Source: CAZICM01 sp964537685 (GTDB lineage Bacteria; Myxococcota_A; Polyangia; Polyangiales; Polyangiaceae). Taken from it: a stretch of DNA of 62,668 nt. The stretch is from contig CAZICM010000054.1 of NCBI GenBank assembly GCA_964537685.1, forward strand, positions 1-62,668, given 5' to 3'. Within the stretch, counting starts at the first letter, position 1. Every line of letters starts with the position of its first letter. Under the pieces are notes generated by a model. That model did no database searches, had not been told where the DNA came from, and worked only from the letters and a program-made list of their open reading frames with translations. Shown piece by piece: positions 49,056 through 58,747 of this stretch. A program made the translations under genes and the position numbers.

Positions 49056-51794
49056 ATGAAAAATGTCATTTCCTTGCTGGGGTTGGGAGCATTAACAGTG
49101 TTGCTTACCGCCTGTGGGGGCGAGGTGGAGAAGGAGATTTGTAATAACAACGCCGATGAGGATGAAGACGGCCTTATCGATTGCGCTGATGGTGATTGCG
49201 CGGGTTTTTCATATTGTCAGATGCAAATGTGCGGCAATGGCAAGCTGGAAGTCGCCGAGATGTGCGATGGAATTCAGCTTGGCGGCAAAGATTGTACCGC
49301 CCTCGGTTTTGAAGGGGGAAAGCTTGGATGCAAGGCGGATTGCACGCTGGACCTGAGCGCCTGTGTCAAAAGCGCGGTATGGGTCTGCGGCGATGGCGTC
49401 CGCAATATGGGCGAGTCCTGCGATGGCGCGCTGCCTCCTGGAGAAAGCTGTAAAACGCTGGGCTTTGTGCGGGGACAGGCTTCATGCGCATCCGACTGTA
49501 CGCTCGACACATCGAAATGTATTGGGCCTGAAGTCTGCGGCAACAACCTGGACGACGACAAAGACGGCTTTATCGATTGCAGCGATACCGACTGCATGAG
49601 CGAAATGAGCTGTATATCCGCTGAAGAAGTTGCCTGCGATGACTTCATGGATAACGACAAGGATGGCTTGTTTGACTGCGAAGATCCCGATGCATGTCAG
49701 ACATTTGCTCTATGCGCGCCCGGTGCTGGGGCCATAGGCGCCCCTTGCACAACGGCCCATGATTGTGCATCGGATACCAATGCACCGGTATGTCTAACGG
49801 ACGCTCAAATGAATTGGACAGGTGGAAGCTGCTCGGCGTTTTGCGATCTGTTCACGAGCGGCGATTGTCCGGGAGACGCGGTTTGCGCCTCGGTGGATGG
49901 GCCATTGGGATGGATGGGCAGGGGCGTTTGCATCGACGGGTGTGCTTCCGACGCGGATTGCAGGCCGGCCTATGTGTGTGCGCTCATCGGGGGCATGACC
50001 GGTGGCCCGCTCGGTTGTATTCCCATTCCAGAAACGTGCTCCGGCGGCTTTGACGAGGATATGGATGGCTCGATTGATTGCCTCGATTCAAGCTGTGATA
50101 AAGCCGTTGCATGCACGGAATACTGCAACAACAATATCGACGACGATGGGGACGGCGATATCGATTGCCAGGATAAGTTCTGCGCTGAAAGCGTTGCATG
50201 CGCTGAAATCTGCGACAACGGCGGAGACGACAATGGCAACGGGCTCAGCGACTGCGAAGAAGTGGTCTGCAAATATCAAGCTCATTGCGCGGTATGCGGC
50301 GACGGCTTTGTATCGGCCGGTGAGCAATGCGACCCGCCCGATGGCATGGGCTGCGGCGATGATTGTACTCTGCGGGAAATCGTTTGCCGCGACTTGTGGG
50401 ACAATGACGGCGACGGCAATACGGACTGCAATGACGCGACCAATTGCCAAGCGGCAGGGCTTTGCATACCGGGTACGGGCGCCGTGGGGTCTCCTTGTTT
50501 GGAGAATACCGATTGCAGCGCCGATAATAACGATCCATTGTGCCTAGCCGCGCCTTATTTCCCGGACTGGAGCGGAGGATATTGTTCCGAGTACTGCGAT
50601 CCGATGCTCAACAATTGTCCGGGCGATGGGGTATGCGAACCGGTATTCCAGGGCGATGTGGAGGGGGTTTGCTTCGACGGATGCGTTACCGATGCCGATT
50701 GCAGAAGCTCCTATATGTGCCAGCCCGTATTCAATGGAATGGCATGCGTTCCTAAATATGAGATCTGTGACAACGGTATCGATGACAACGATAACGGCCT
50801 CATTGATTGCCAAGATCCGGCCTGCCCTCCCTGCGAGGTCTGCGGCAATGGCATCGATGATAACTGGGACGGCCGGATTGATTGCGAGGATTCGCTGGTG
50901 TGCGCTCAAGCCGATCCGGGATGCCCCAATATCTCTCTATGCGCCGCTGCCATACCTCTCATGGATGGAGTGCCCTTTAGCGGGGATACCATGGGCGGCT
51001 CCGCGGCATTTGCCGGAACCTGTACGGGAGCTCAACTCGCCCCGGAGTATGTCTTTATGTTTACGCCGGGCCAGGCGGGCGATTATGGCGAGCTTCGGAT
51101 TGTGCTTCAATCGGCGACGGATCAAGGTATTTATGTGCGCGCCGAATGCAACAATTCCGCGACGGAGCTGGGCTGCGTGGATAGCTATTACGGCGGGACA
51201 GACGAGACGCTATCCTTGGCTGTGAATGGCGGTGTTCCTCTAACCATCTTCGTGGATGGCTATTATAGCCCGATGCAGGCCGGCCCATTTACGGTCACGG
51301 CAAGCTTTATTATCCCGGTATGCGGAGATGGTATCGTCAGCATAGGCGAACAATGCGATCCTCCGGATGGAGTCTATTGCGATGCGAATTGCCAGCTCAT
51401 TCCGGAATCGCTATGCCAAAACCTGTCGGACGACGACGGCGACGGCTTCGTAGATTGCGAAGATGATACCGATTGCCAAACGCTTGGCGAATGTGTTCCC
51501 GGCAGCGGGCCGGTAGGTTCGCCGTGCGCGGTGAATAACGATTGCTCCGCCAATAACCTTGACCCGGCATGCATCAATGCAACAGAGTTCCCAAGCTGGG
51601 CGGACGGATACTGCACGGAGTTCTGCAATATCTTTGTGGGTGACTGCCCTAATGGATCGGTATGCCTGGATGTGGGCGTGAGCCTCCAGAACAATGGACT
51701 TTGCTTCGCAACCTGTGTCAGCGATAGCGATTGCAGGTCAGGGTATCAATGTATCGATCCTGGCATTGGCCAAAACATCTGCTTCCCGCTGTGA
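49056..51794 (+). CDS. Large Cys-rich lipoprotein with Asp/Cys repeats
   Basis: A 912-aa secreted lipoprotein (signal peptide to VLLTAC). It consists mainly of about ten copies of a motif C-x-N/D-x-x-D-D/N-D/N-x-D-G-x-x-D-C-x-D-x-x-C, for example EICNNNADEDEDGLIDCADG, which have the spacing of calcium-binding loops, alternating with Cys-rich modules of the type GSPCLENTDCSADNN and CGDGFVSAGEQCDPPDG. A beta-sandwich-like domain interrupts the repeats (about 655-750, FVFTPGQAGDYGELRI-like). Such proteins are typical of myxobacterial surfaces and may bind calcium, partners or polysaccharide. It is followed after 33 bases by another Cys-rich lipoprotein. Confidence 0.85.
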   Translation: MKNVISLLGLGALTVLLTACGGEVEKEICNNNADEDEDGLIDCADGDCAGFSYCQMQMCGNGKLEVAEMCDGIQLGGKDCTALGFEGGKLGCKADCTLDLSACVKSAVWVCGDGVRNMGESCDGALPPGESCKTLGFVRGQASCASDCTLDTSKCIGPEVCGNNLDDDKDGFIDCSDTDCMSEMSCISAEEVACDDFMDNDKDGLFDCEDPDACQTFALCAPGAGAIGAPCTTAHDCASDTNAPVCLTDAQMNWTGGSCSAFCDLFTSGDCPGDAVCASVDGPLGWMGRGVCIDGCASDADCRPAYVCALIGGMTGGPLGCIPIPETCSGGFDEDMDGSIDCLDSSCDKAVACTEYCNNNIDDDGDGDIDCQDKFCAESVACAEICDNGGDDNGNGLSDCEEVVCKYQAHCAVCGDGFVSAGEQCDPPDGMGCGDDCTLREIVCRDLWDNDGDGNTDCNDATNCQAAGLCIPGTGAVGSPCLENTDCSADNNDPLCLAAPYFPDWSGGYCSEYCDPMLNNCPGDGVCEPVFQGDVEGVCFDGCVTDADCRSSYMCQPVFNGMACVPKYEICDNGIDDNDNGLIDCQDPACPPCEVCGNGIDDNWDGRIDCEDSLVCAQADPGCPNISLCAAAIPLMDGVPFSGDTMGGSAAFAGTCTGAQLAPEYVFMFTPGQAGDYGELRIVLQSATDQGIYVRAECNNSATELGCVDSYYGGTDETLSLAVNGGVPLTIFVDGYYSPMQAGPFTVTASFIIPVCGDGIVSIGEQCDPPDGVYCDANCQLIPESLCQNLSDDDGDGFVDCEDDTDCQTLGECVPGSGPVGSPCAVNNDCSANNLDPACINATEFPSWADGYCTEFCNIFVGDCPNGSVCLDVGVSLQNNGLCFATCVSDSDCRSGYQCIDPGIGQNICFPL

Positions 51795-51827
51795 GCCAAC
51801 AAGGATCCATGAAGGAAGGAGTAGGAT

Positions 51828-53042
51828 ATGAAAAGCTCAAGATTGATTGGAGGTTTGTTGGTCGCCGGTGCCGGACTCTTAATGTCCGGCGCGTGTGGCT
51901 CCGATAAACCCGATGATTGTAAGGCTGCGGCGGATTGTCCAGGAGCGGATACACCGTGTAGGGTCCGGGCTTGTTTAGATGGGGCATGTGGTTTTAAAAA
52001 TATGCCTGATATGACTCCAGCCGGGACCCAGGAAAGCGGTGATTGCGCGGCCCTGGTCTGCAATGGCAAAGGGGTGGCCAAGCTTGTGCTCGAACCGGAA
52101 AATACGGCTTGTTCCGAAGCTGGAGGCGCCGTGTGCAATGCCGAGGGGGCATGTGTGGAATGCCTAGTGGCCGCGGACTGCGCGGAAGGTGTGTGCATGA
52201 ACAGTCGCTGTCTTCCCAAGACGTGCATGGATGGCGTCGTCAATGGAATGGAGGCCGATATCGACTGCGGACCTGGGTGCTTGCCTTGTGCGGATGGAAA
52301 GCAGTGCTCGGCGGCAATGGACTGCCAAAACGGCGTGTGCACGGGGGATATTTGTCAACCGCCCACATGCGGAGACGGGGTCCGCCAATCGGCTTCCGAA
52401 CAATGCGACGATGGCAATGTGACACCAGGCGATGGCTGCTCATTTTGCAAGCTGGACGTGGCCTTTTTCGATGATTTTGAGAAGGGCAATCAAGGGTGGA
52501 CCCAAGAGTCCATTCCAAGCTGGGTTCCGCCCGAATGGTTTCCCTATGCCTGGAGCATTACGACGGCGAAACATCTAAGCGGGACGCATTCCTTCCATAG
52601 CGGGCCAACGCCGACGGAGGCGGGCGAGCTTAGGCTGACCAGTCCGCCCATTGATTTAAGCGGCTATAAGATGGGCGATATCATCAAGCTATCCTATGCC
52701 CAGCTCTATCACTTTGACGACTGCGATGATCCCGATAGAGACACAGACGGAGCCATTTTGGAAGTGATGGGCGGGGCTGAGCCGCTGGGATGGAAGGTAC
52801 AGCTCTTTCCAGAGGCGGGATATCCCGATGTATTGGATATCAATACATGCGGCAACCCGCTGGAAGGGCTTCCTGCATTTACCCACGATACGGCGAATGT
52901 GTTTCAAGTGATTGAAGCCGATTTATCGATTTATGCAGGGCAAGTGATTCACCTTGTTTTTCGCGCGGGATATGACTGTGACTTCTGCACTATCCAAGAA
53001 GGCTGGTTTATCGACGACGTAAAAGTCGAGCGCATACCCTAG
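51828..53042 (+). CDS. Cys-rich lipoprotein with C-terminal jelly-roll domain
   Basis: A 404-aa secreted lipoprotein (signal peptide to MSGAC). The first 200 residues carry over 20 Cys in short modules (PGADTPCRVRACLDGACGF, CGDGVRQSASEQCDDGNVTP), the latter being the common myxobacterial Cys-rich repeat. Residues 205-404 form a beta-sandwich (DDFEKGNQGWTQES, LSGTHSFHSGPTP, WFIDDVKVERIP) like the C-terminal domains of immune-inhibitor-A and MAM-type proteins. AAGGAGTAGG before the ATG is a clear ribosome-binding site. It is followed 45 bases later by an M4 protease; the three genes from 49056 to 54146 run in one direction. Confidence 0.83.
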   Translation: MKSSRLIGGLLVAGAGLLMSGACGSDKPDDCKAAADCPGADTPCRVRACLDGACGFKNMPDMTPAGTQESGDCAALVCNGKGVAKLVLEPENTACSEAGGAVCNAEGACVECLVAADCAEGVCMNSRCLPKTCMDGVVNGMEADIDCGPGCLPCADGKQCSAAMDCQNGVCTGDICQPPTCGDGVRQSASEQCDDGNVTPGDGCSFCKLDVAFFDDFEKGNQGWTQESIPSWVPPEWFPYAWSITTAKHLSGTHSFHSGPTPTEAGELRLTSPPIDLSGYKMGDIIKLSYAQLYHFDDCDDPDRDTDGAILEVMGGAEPLGWKVQLFPEAGYPDVLDINTCGNPLEGLPAFTHDTANVFQVIEADLSIYAGQVIHLVFRAGYDCDFCTIQEGWFIDDVKVERIP

Positions 53043-53087
53043 CCGCGCGGGCATGAAGAATATAGCATTTTTGAAGGAGATTTTTAT

Positions 53088-54146
53088 ATGAGTAATCAAT
53101 TCCGGACCAGGCGGGCGGCGTATGGATATATTCCGCCCCATATCATTCAATCCATTGCGAGGCAAGGCAAGGCCGGGCAGCGGGAGTGGGCGATTCGCGC
53201 CCTAAGCCAGGATGCGACCTTCCGTGGATTGCGCACAAGCAGGCGTCCAGGCACGGGAGGCACAAGAGCGCCGGGCGGAGTGAAGGACAGAACGATTTTC
53301 GATGCCCAAAATGGCTTTGAGCTGCCGGGAATTGCTGTACGGCGGGAAGGCGAAGCGCCCGTTGTGGATGTTGCGGTCAATGAAGCTTATGATGGAATAG
53401 GCGCGACGTATGATCTCCTATGGGATATCTATGATCGCAATTCGATTGACGGCGACGGAATGGCGCTGCAGGGCGTTGTTCATTTTCTTGATAGCTATCC
53501 AAATGCCTTCTGGGATGGGCAATACATGGTCTTCGGTGACGGCGACGGCGAACTGTTTAACCGCTTCACCATTGCCGTGGATATCATGGGCCATGAAATG
53601 ATGCACGGTGTGACCGCGGATGAAACGCCTCTTGAATACTATGCTCAGTCGGGGGCGCTGCATGAGTCGCTGTCTGATGTATTCGGTACGCTGGTCAAGC
53701 AGCGCGTCCTTGGCCAAACGGTGGATCAGGCCGATTGGATATGCGGCGCGGGAATATTTAAGCCCGGCATAAACGGCGTGGGTATCCGATCGATGAAGGC
53801 GCCGGGAACGGCTTATGACGACCCTATTCTAGGGAAGGATCCTCAGCCCGATCATATGAAAAACTATGTGAGAACGATGGAGGATTCAGGTGGCGTGCAT
53901 ATCAACTCGGGCATCCCCAATCATGCTTTTTATATGATGGCGATGGAGGTGGGAGGCTATGCCTGGGAAAAATGCGGGCATATTTGGTATGAAACGCTTT
54001 TGGATCCCCAAATTCGCGAGCAGACCAGCTTTGCCACCTTTGCCCGCCGTACCCTTGCCGCGGCGGCGCGCCTCTATGGAGCCACAAGCGCGGAATACAA
54101 AGCCGTTAAGAAGGGGTGGGTGCATGTAGGAATTCTTGTGCTCTAG
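53088..54146 (+). CDS. Protealysin-like M4 metalloprotease
   Basis: A 352-aa zinc endopeptidase of the thermolysin family. The zinc site is His169-Glu170-x-x-His173 (GHEMMHGVT) with Glu193 in GALHESLSDVFG and the catalytic His271 in DSGGVHINSGIPNHAFY. There is no signal peptide. Instead the N-terminus is a short propeptide of the protealysin type, YIPPHIIQSIARQGKAGQRE (14-33), so the enzyme should be made as an inactive cytoplasmic precursor released by an unknown route. Protealysin genes usually have an emfourin inhibitor gene next door; none is seen here. GAAGGAGAT precedes the ATG. Confidence 0.9.
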   Translation: MSNQFRTRRAAYGYIPPHIIQSIARQGKAGQREWAIRALSQDATFRGLRTSRRPGTGGTRAPGGVKDRTIFDAQNGFELPGIAVRREGEAPVVDVAVNEAYDGIGATYDLLWDIYDRNSIDGDGMALQGVVHFLDSYPNAFWDGQYMVFGDGDGELFNRFTIAVDIMGHEMMHGVTADETPLEYYAQSGALHESLSDVFGTLVKQRVLGQTVDQADWICGAGIFKPGINGVGIRSMKAPGTAYDDPILGKDPQPDHMKNYVRTMEDSGGVHINSGIPNHAFYMMAMEVGGYAWEKCGHIWYETLLDPQIREQTSFATFARRTLAAAARLYGATSAEYKAVKKGWVHVGILVL

Positions 54147-54148
54147 CC

Positions 54149-57100
54149 TTATTCCGCGGCGAGTTCCTTGAGCTTCGCGCGTAACTGCGCTTCATCATGG
54201 GGCAAATCATCCACCCACACACGCACTTCCCCTTTATCATCCATCGAGGCGATTTGCCGGCCATTGATTCCAACGGCCACCCGTATCATCTCGCCCCGGT
54301 GCCCTCGAAGAACTCGGCTTTCCCCCGTTTGAACATCCCATACCCGCACCGAAAGATCATGACCCCCAGAGACGAGCGTTCTTTCATCCTGAGCGAAAAC
54401 AACGGAAACCACAGACTCCTGATGCCCTAAAAATGCCCGGCTCTTTCCGGTCTGAAGATCCCACACCCTCAGCACTCCATTGTTGCTCCCCGTCGCAAGC
54501 AGCTTTTGCTTGGGAGCAAGCGCAACGGTGTGGAGCCCACCGTCCTTACCGGCAAAAACTTGACTCTCCCCCGTGCGCAAATCCCATAAACGCGCGGTCC
54601 TGTCGAGACTACACGAGGCCAGCGTATGTCTGTCCGGCGCCAACATAAGGCCGGTAATCAACGATTCATGTCCACGAAGCACCCGGTGCTCCCCTGTCTT
54701 GAGATCCCACACCGATATGCCATTATCCCTGCGTCCCGCGACGGCTATGCGGCCATCCTCCGAGAGAAGAAGCCCCGCCGGCCTTCCCCCATCCCACGAA
54801 AGCAGCTTTGAAGACGCCCCCGAAGGTCCGCTCATGTCCCACAGGCGCAGCGTTTTATCCATTCCCCAGGATAACAGCACCTTCCCATCTGCGGACAGGG
54901 CAAGATCTTGCACCCCATCCTCGTGTCCTTCAAGAACATGCAACAACACCGCTGGACGCTTGGACACGTCCCATACCCTCAATGTCTTATCGGCGCTCGC
55001 AGAAGCCGCGATCTTGCCATCGGCGGAAACCCGCGCATGTAGAATTACATCCTGATGCCCCGCCAACGGCTCGGCTTGACCCGAACCCAAGTCCCAAAGC
55101 GTCGCCTCCTTGTCAGGCGCGGTGACAGACATCACACGGCCATCGCCCGCAAACGCGAGATCGCGCGGCATCCCCTCCCGATCGGCAAATACAATCTCCC
55201 GTCGATCGAGGCTCCACAGCCGTACCGTCGAATCCATGCTCCCTGTCGCCAGCATCTTATTGTCAGGGGAGAACGCAATATCATTCACCTTGTTTTCATG
55301 AGCGCGAAGCATTCTCGCTTCCCATATACCCACGCGAAACAAGGCCACCGCGCCATTGGACAATCCGGCCGCCACCCATTGGCCATCCCTGGACATGTCC
55401 AGCGTCCACAGGCTCGACTCCAGCCTATCCAGCGTCCGAATCAGCTTGCCCGAAACCGTATCCCATACCTCGATTGAATTGTTCTCGCGCCCCACGGCCA
55501 ACAAGCTTTGATCCCCTGAAAATGCCACATCAACAGCCAACGCGGCGGCCCCGCCTTTCAACACCAGCGCCTTTGAAGCTCCCACTTTCCATAAACGGCA
55601 ATTTCCCTCTGGATCAGCCGTTGCCACCACCCGTCCATCGGAAGACAATTGCATCGCGCCTGCGTCTGAAAATCCTGCGGGAAGCGGCTCTTCCTTCCCT
55701 GTCTCAACATTCACCATGTGAAGCTGATCGCTCGCATTTAACCATAGCAGCCTATTGCCCTCCAAAAACGCTAAATCGGGAATCCAGTTGTCATCCGTCC
55801 ACAAAACCTTGCCCGAAAGCGGCGAGCCTTCATTCAAATCCCACAAACGCACCGTTTTATCCGCCGCAACCGTGGCCAGCCAGCGGCCATCCACCGAAAA
55901 AACCGCATCCGAAAGCCAGTCTGAATGTCCATTTAATACTTGGCTCGCCCCCGTCTCCATATCCCAAAGCCGGGCCGTCTTGTCGTAGCTCACCGTGGCC
56001 AAGCGCTTTCCATCCGGTGAAATCAGAGCCTGAATCACCTCTCCTGTATGCCCCGCAAATACTTTGCTTTTACCCCCAGCCACATCCCAAACCCGCGCGC
56101 TCCCGTCGTAACTCGCCGAGGCAAGCCGAGAACCATCGGGGGAAAACTGCAATCGAAGAATCCCCGCGTCATGCCCCCTGAATACCTTAGGCCGCTGCCT
56201 TGACAGCGCATCCGCCGCGATCACCCGAGCCGCCGACATCCTCGAAAAACCCGGCGAAAGCTGGGTCAACAGCTTTAGACTCTTCTGAGGATCCCGATCC
56301 AGCGACGCCCTCGCCTGCTCCAGCGTTATCTCATCCGCGCGCCGCCTCTCCCTCTCCTCGGCTTGAGCCGCCTTTTCCCGCGCCTCCTCGGCCTTGCTCC
56401 GCTCGGCTTCCGCAATGCGCCGCCCTTGCTCCGCAATCTTGCTCTTTTCAACGATCTGCACAACACTTACCACCCCCACCAGCACCAGCAACAACCCCAG
56501 CGAGGCGACGACTTTGTTGCGCCTGAGCCAGCGCAGCAACAGCTCGCGCGCCGTATAGCGATAAGCCCCGACAATCTGACCGGTCTGAAACTTTTTGAGA
56601 TCCTCCACCAGCCCCTGCGCCGTCCGGTAACGCACATCCAAGTCAGCCGCCATCGCCTTGGTGACGACTGCGCTTAGATCCTTGGGCACTCCGCTCAGCA
56701 CCTGATGCAAAGGTTTTGGGGGCATGGGTGGATCGCACATCAAACCGCTTAAGATCTCCCTCACCGACATCCCCTGATAAGGAGCCGCTCCCGCCATCAA
56801 CTGATATAAAATCGCCCCCAAAGCATACACATCAGCCCGCTCATCCACCGCTTGCCCCCGCGCCTGTTCGGGCGGCATATAGGCAGGCGTTCCCATAATT
56901 GTCCCATCCATCGTCAAATGGGTGTTCAGCTCATCCAGGGAAGGCGCCCCCTCCGGCCTCTCCAACCCCCCAGGCGTCGAATCGGCGTTTCCTTGAGAAA
57001 GATCTTTGGCAATCCCCCAATCGATCACCACCGTCTCGCCAAATTCGCCAACCAGCACATTCTGAGGCTTGAGATCGCGATGAATGACTTTTTTGCTGTG

Positions 57101-57745
57101 GGCATAGGCCATTGCGTCCGCCACATCGATGACATGAGGCAGAAGAGACAGCCTTTCGGCGAGGGTCTTTTTCGCAGCAATGGCTTCCTCCAACGAGCGG
57201 CCAAAGACAAGCTTCATCGAATAAAACAAGCGCCCATCCTGCCTACGCCCGGCATCGTAAAGCGGAATGATGGAAGGGTGCTGCAATCGCGCCGTAACAA
57301 GCGCTTCCCTTAGAAATCTGGATTCCAACTCTCTATCGTCGTGAAGCAGCTCCTTCAAAGCGACTTGCCTACGCAGGCGGGTATCGGTAGCCTGAAGGAT
57401 TCGGCCCAGCCCACCGCGGGCAAACTCGCCGGCGATCGCATAGCGCCGCTCCTCCGACGAAAGCGGAACAAGCTCGGGAAAGGAATGATGCGCGTATGGT
57501 TTGGATTCGACAGGCAGCGTCGCGCTTGCGGGATCGGCGGGCGCGGACACCTGGGGACGCGCGATTGCCGTATCCGCCGTAGCGTCGACATGCTGGCTGT
57601 CATGAATGATGTTTTGAATGGGCGGAGCGGCGATGGTCGGAGCATTTTCGGCCGCGCTCATACCGGTGGGCAGCGTGGCCGCCGTATCCAGCGCGGACAT
57701 ATCCTGCGTGACAGAAGAAGCTTTCTCGCCCGGCTTTTCGCTCAT
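54149..57745 (-). CDS. Ser/Thr protein kinase fused to a 16-blade WD40 region
   Basis: A 1,198-aa membrane protein. After an 85-residue disordered leader, the kinase domain (about 100-385, Hanks type) has the Gly loop GEFARGGLGR, VALKE, the catalytic HRDLKPQN and DWG in place of DFG. The activation segment ends GTPAYMPPEQARG. One transmembrane helix (about 412-430), a charged coiled coil (KAEEAREKAAQAEERERRR) and 16 WD40 blades follow, the last ending GEVRVWVDDL. Sixteen blades suit two seven- or eight-bladed propellers outside the cytoplasm. The ATG at 57745 is preferred; a TTG at 57760 would add five residues. It probably senses or binds an exported partner. Confidence 0.92.
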   Translation of the reverse strand: MSEKPGEKASSVTQDMSALDTAATLPTGMSAAENAPTIAAPPIQNIIHDSQHVDATADTAIARPQVSAPADPASATLPVESKPYAHHSFPELVPLSSEERRYAIAGEFARGGLGRILQATDTRLRRQVALKELLHDDRELESRFLREALVTARLQHPSIIPLYDAGRRQDGRLFYSMKLVFGRSLEEAIAAKKTLAERLSLLPHVIDVADAMAYAHSKKVIHRDLKPQNVLVGEFGETVVIDWGIAKDLSQGNADSTPGGLERPEGAPSLDELNTHLTMDGTIMGTPAYMPPEQARGQAVDERADVYALGAILYQLMAGAAPYQGMSVREILSGLMCDPPMPPKPLHQVLSGVPKDLSAVVTKAMAADLDVRYRTAQGLVEDLKKFQTGQIVGAYRYTARELLLRWLRRNKVVASLGLLLVLVGVVSVVQIVEKSKIAEQGRRIAEAERSKAEEAREKAAQAEERERRRADEITLEQARASLDRDPQKSLKLLTQLSPGFSRMSAARVIAADALSRQRPKVFRGHDAGILRLQFSPDGSRLASASYDGSARVWDVAGGKSKVFAGHTGEVIQALISPDGKRLATVSYDKTARLWDMETGASQVLNGHSDWLSDAVFSVDGRWLATVAADKTVRLWDLNEGSPLSGKVLWTDDNWIPDLAFLEGNRLLWLNASDQLHMVNVETGKEEPLPAGFSDAGAMQLSSDGRVVATADPEGNCRLWKVGASKALVLKGGAAALAVDVAFSGDQSLLAVGRENNSIEVWDTVSGKLIRTLDRLESSLWTLDMSRDGQWVAAGLSNGAVALFRVGIWEARMLRAHENKVNDIAFSPDNKMLATGSMDSTVRLWSLDRREIVFADREGMPRDLAFAGDGRVMSVTAPDKEATLWDLGSGQAEPLAGHQDVILHARVSADGKIAASASADKTLRVWDVSKRPAVLLHVLEGHEDGVQDLALSADGKVLLSWGMDKTLRLWDMSGPSGASSKLLSWDGGRPAGLLLSEDGRIAVAGRRDNGISVWDLKTGEHRVLRGHESLITGLMLAPDRHTLASCSLDRTARLWDLRTGESQVFAGKDGGLHTVALAPKQKLLATGSNNGVLRVWDLQTGKSRAFLGHQESVVSVVFAQDERTLVSGGHDLSVRVWDVQTGESRVLRGHRGEMIRVAVGINGRQIASMDDKGEVRVWVDDLPHDEAQLRAKLKELAAE

Positions 57746-57920
57746 AGCTTGAAGGAACAAAAGGAGACAGCGGGCCGCGCAATATACATGCAGTTAAGCG
57801 AGCGGCGCAAGAGCATTGTTGAGGGCCAAGGGTTTCGCGAAAAAACATGCTGCTGACGGAGATCGGCGCACAATTCAATCAGCGCTTCACATATGGATAT
57901 ACGGGCGTATTTTAGTTATT

Positions 57921-58130
57921 ATGATGAAAACTACATTTCTTGCTCTTTTCGCCGTTGCCACAATGTCTCTTGCTGGATGCGCCGCCGAGGTGTCGGACTG
58001 TGAAGTGACCGACCCCAATGCCGCTTCCGAGGATGCGCCTCCGTGTGGGGATCAAGACACGCCTCAAGCGGATACCGCTGCGCTCAGCGATGAAAGTCAA
58101 GAGTATTGTTCGGATAATGGCTGCCAGTAA
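57921..58130 (+). CDS. Small lipoprotein, 69 aa
   Basis: A 69-aa peptide with a clear lipoprotein signal (MMKTTFLALFAVATMSLAGC) followed by an acidic, Asp/Ala-rich stretch with four Cys and the end YCSDNGCQ. It is divergent from the kinase gene and is followed by a strong terminator at 58164-58218, which suggests a single-gene transcript. Too short for the WD40 or repeat families around it; function unknown. Confidence 0.65.
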   Translation: MMKTTFLALFAVATMSLAGCAAEVSDCEVTDPNAASEDAPPCGDQDTPQADTAALSDESQEYCSDNGCQ

Positions 58131-58163
58131 TTCCTGAACGTCCCCCCAAAGGACGCCTCCAAA

Positions 58164-58218
58164 CGAGCCCCTGCCTATTGATTTTCTTTGGAAAACAAAG
58201 GTAGGGGCTCGATTTTTT
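58164..58218. terminator. Rho-independent terminator of the small lipoprotein gene
   Basis: CGAGCCCCTGCCT pairs with AGGTAGGGGCTCG (one bulged base), with inner complementary bases TTTCTTTG/CAAAG extending the stem, followed by TTTTTT at 58213-58218. It lies 34 bases past the small lipoprotein stop. Its T run overlaps the stop of the convergent outer-membrane gene, so it may serve both. Confidence 0.85.
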
Positions 58219-58747
58219 AAGGCCCAAGGGGCAGCGCAAACGAGAGGGCAAGTTCGGCCATGCCAAAGGGATTGGGATAGGAATCGGCCCCCAAGGACAG
58301 TAGAAATGCGGCGCCAAACCAGGGTGTTGGTTCGAGGCGTATGCCTCCGGTGGCGGAAAGAATAAAGAGCGGTTCAGGCGTACATAAAGGACGGCCTTGC
58401 TCGTCGTGGGTGCAGGTGGCGGGAAGGCCGGCGAAATAGGCGCCCACAATGGGCCTAATCCAATGACGGGGACGGAAGGCCGCGCGATAACCAACGACGG
58501 CAAAGCCATGCCCCACATCATCCCCGGTGGGCATATAGCCCACGCGAGTCCAGACTTCGTGGATATCCAAAGCCCTGACACCAAGACCCAGCATCAGGGG
58601 GACATCATTGGCAACGGGAACATAGCCCGCAACGCTTTCGGCAAACAGCGCGGACGACCAGCGCTCAGATGCGGGGGATTGAGCCAGCGCGGCCGAAGAG
58701 AAGAGAAAGAGCGTGCACAACGAGAAAAGAGCCTTGAACACGCTCAT
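58217..58747 (-). CDS. Probable outer-membrane beta-barrel protein
   Basis: A 176-aa exported protein with a cleavable signal peptide (ALFSLCTLFLFSSAALAQ) and short amphipathic strands ending in aromatic residues (RVGYMPTGDDVGHGFAVVGY, PLFILSATGGIRLEPTPWFG, AELALSFALPLGP). The pattern suits a small eight-stranded barrel. Two Cys in ATCTHDEQGRPLCTP may form a loop disulfide. Its ATG overlaps the stop of the DUF2239 gene by one base (TAATG), so the two are co-transcribed. No named family recognised. Confidence 0.7.
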   Translation of the reverse strand: MSVFKALFSLCTLFLFSSAALAQSPASERWSSALFAESVAGYVPVANDVPLMLGLGVRALDIHEVWTRVGYMPTGDDVGHGFAVVGYRAAFRPRHWIRPIVGAYFAGLPATCTHDEQGRPLCTPEPLFILSATGGIRLEPTPWFGAAFLLSLGADSYPNPFGMAELALSFALPLGP

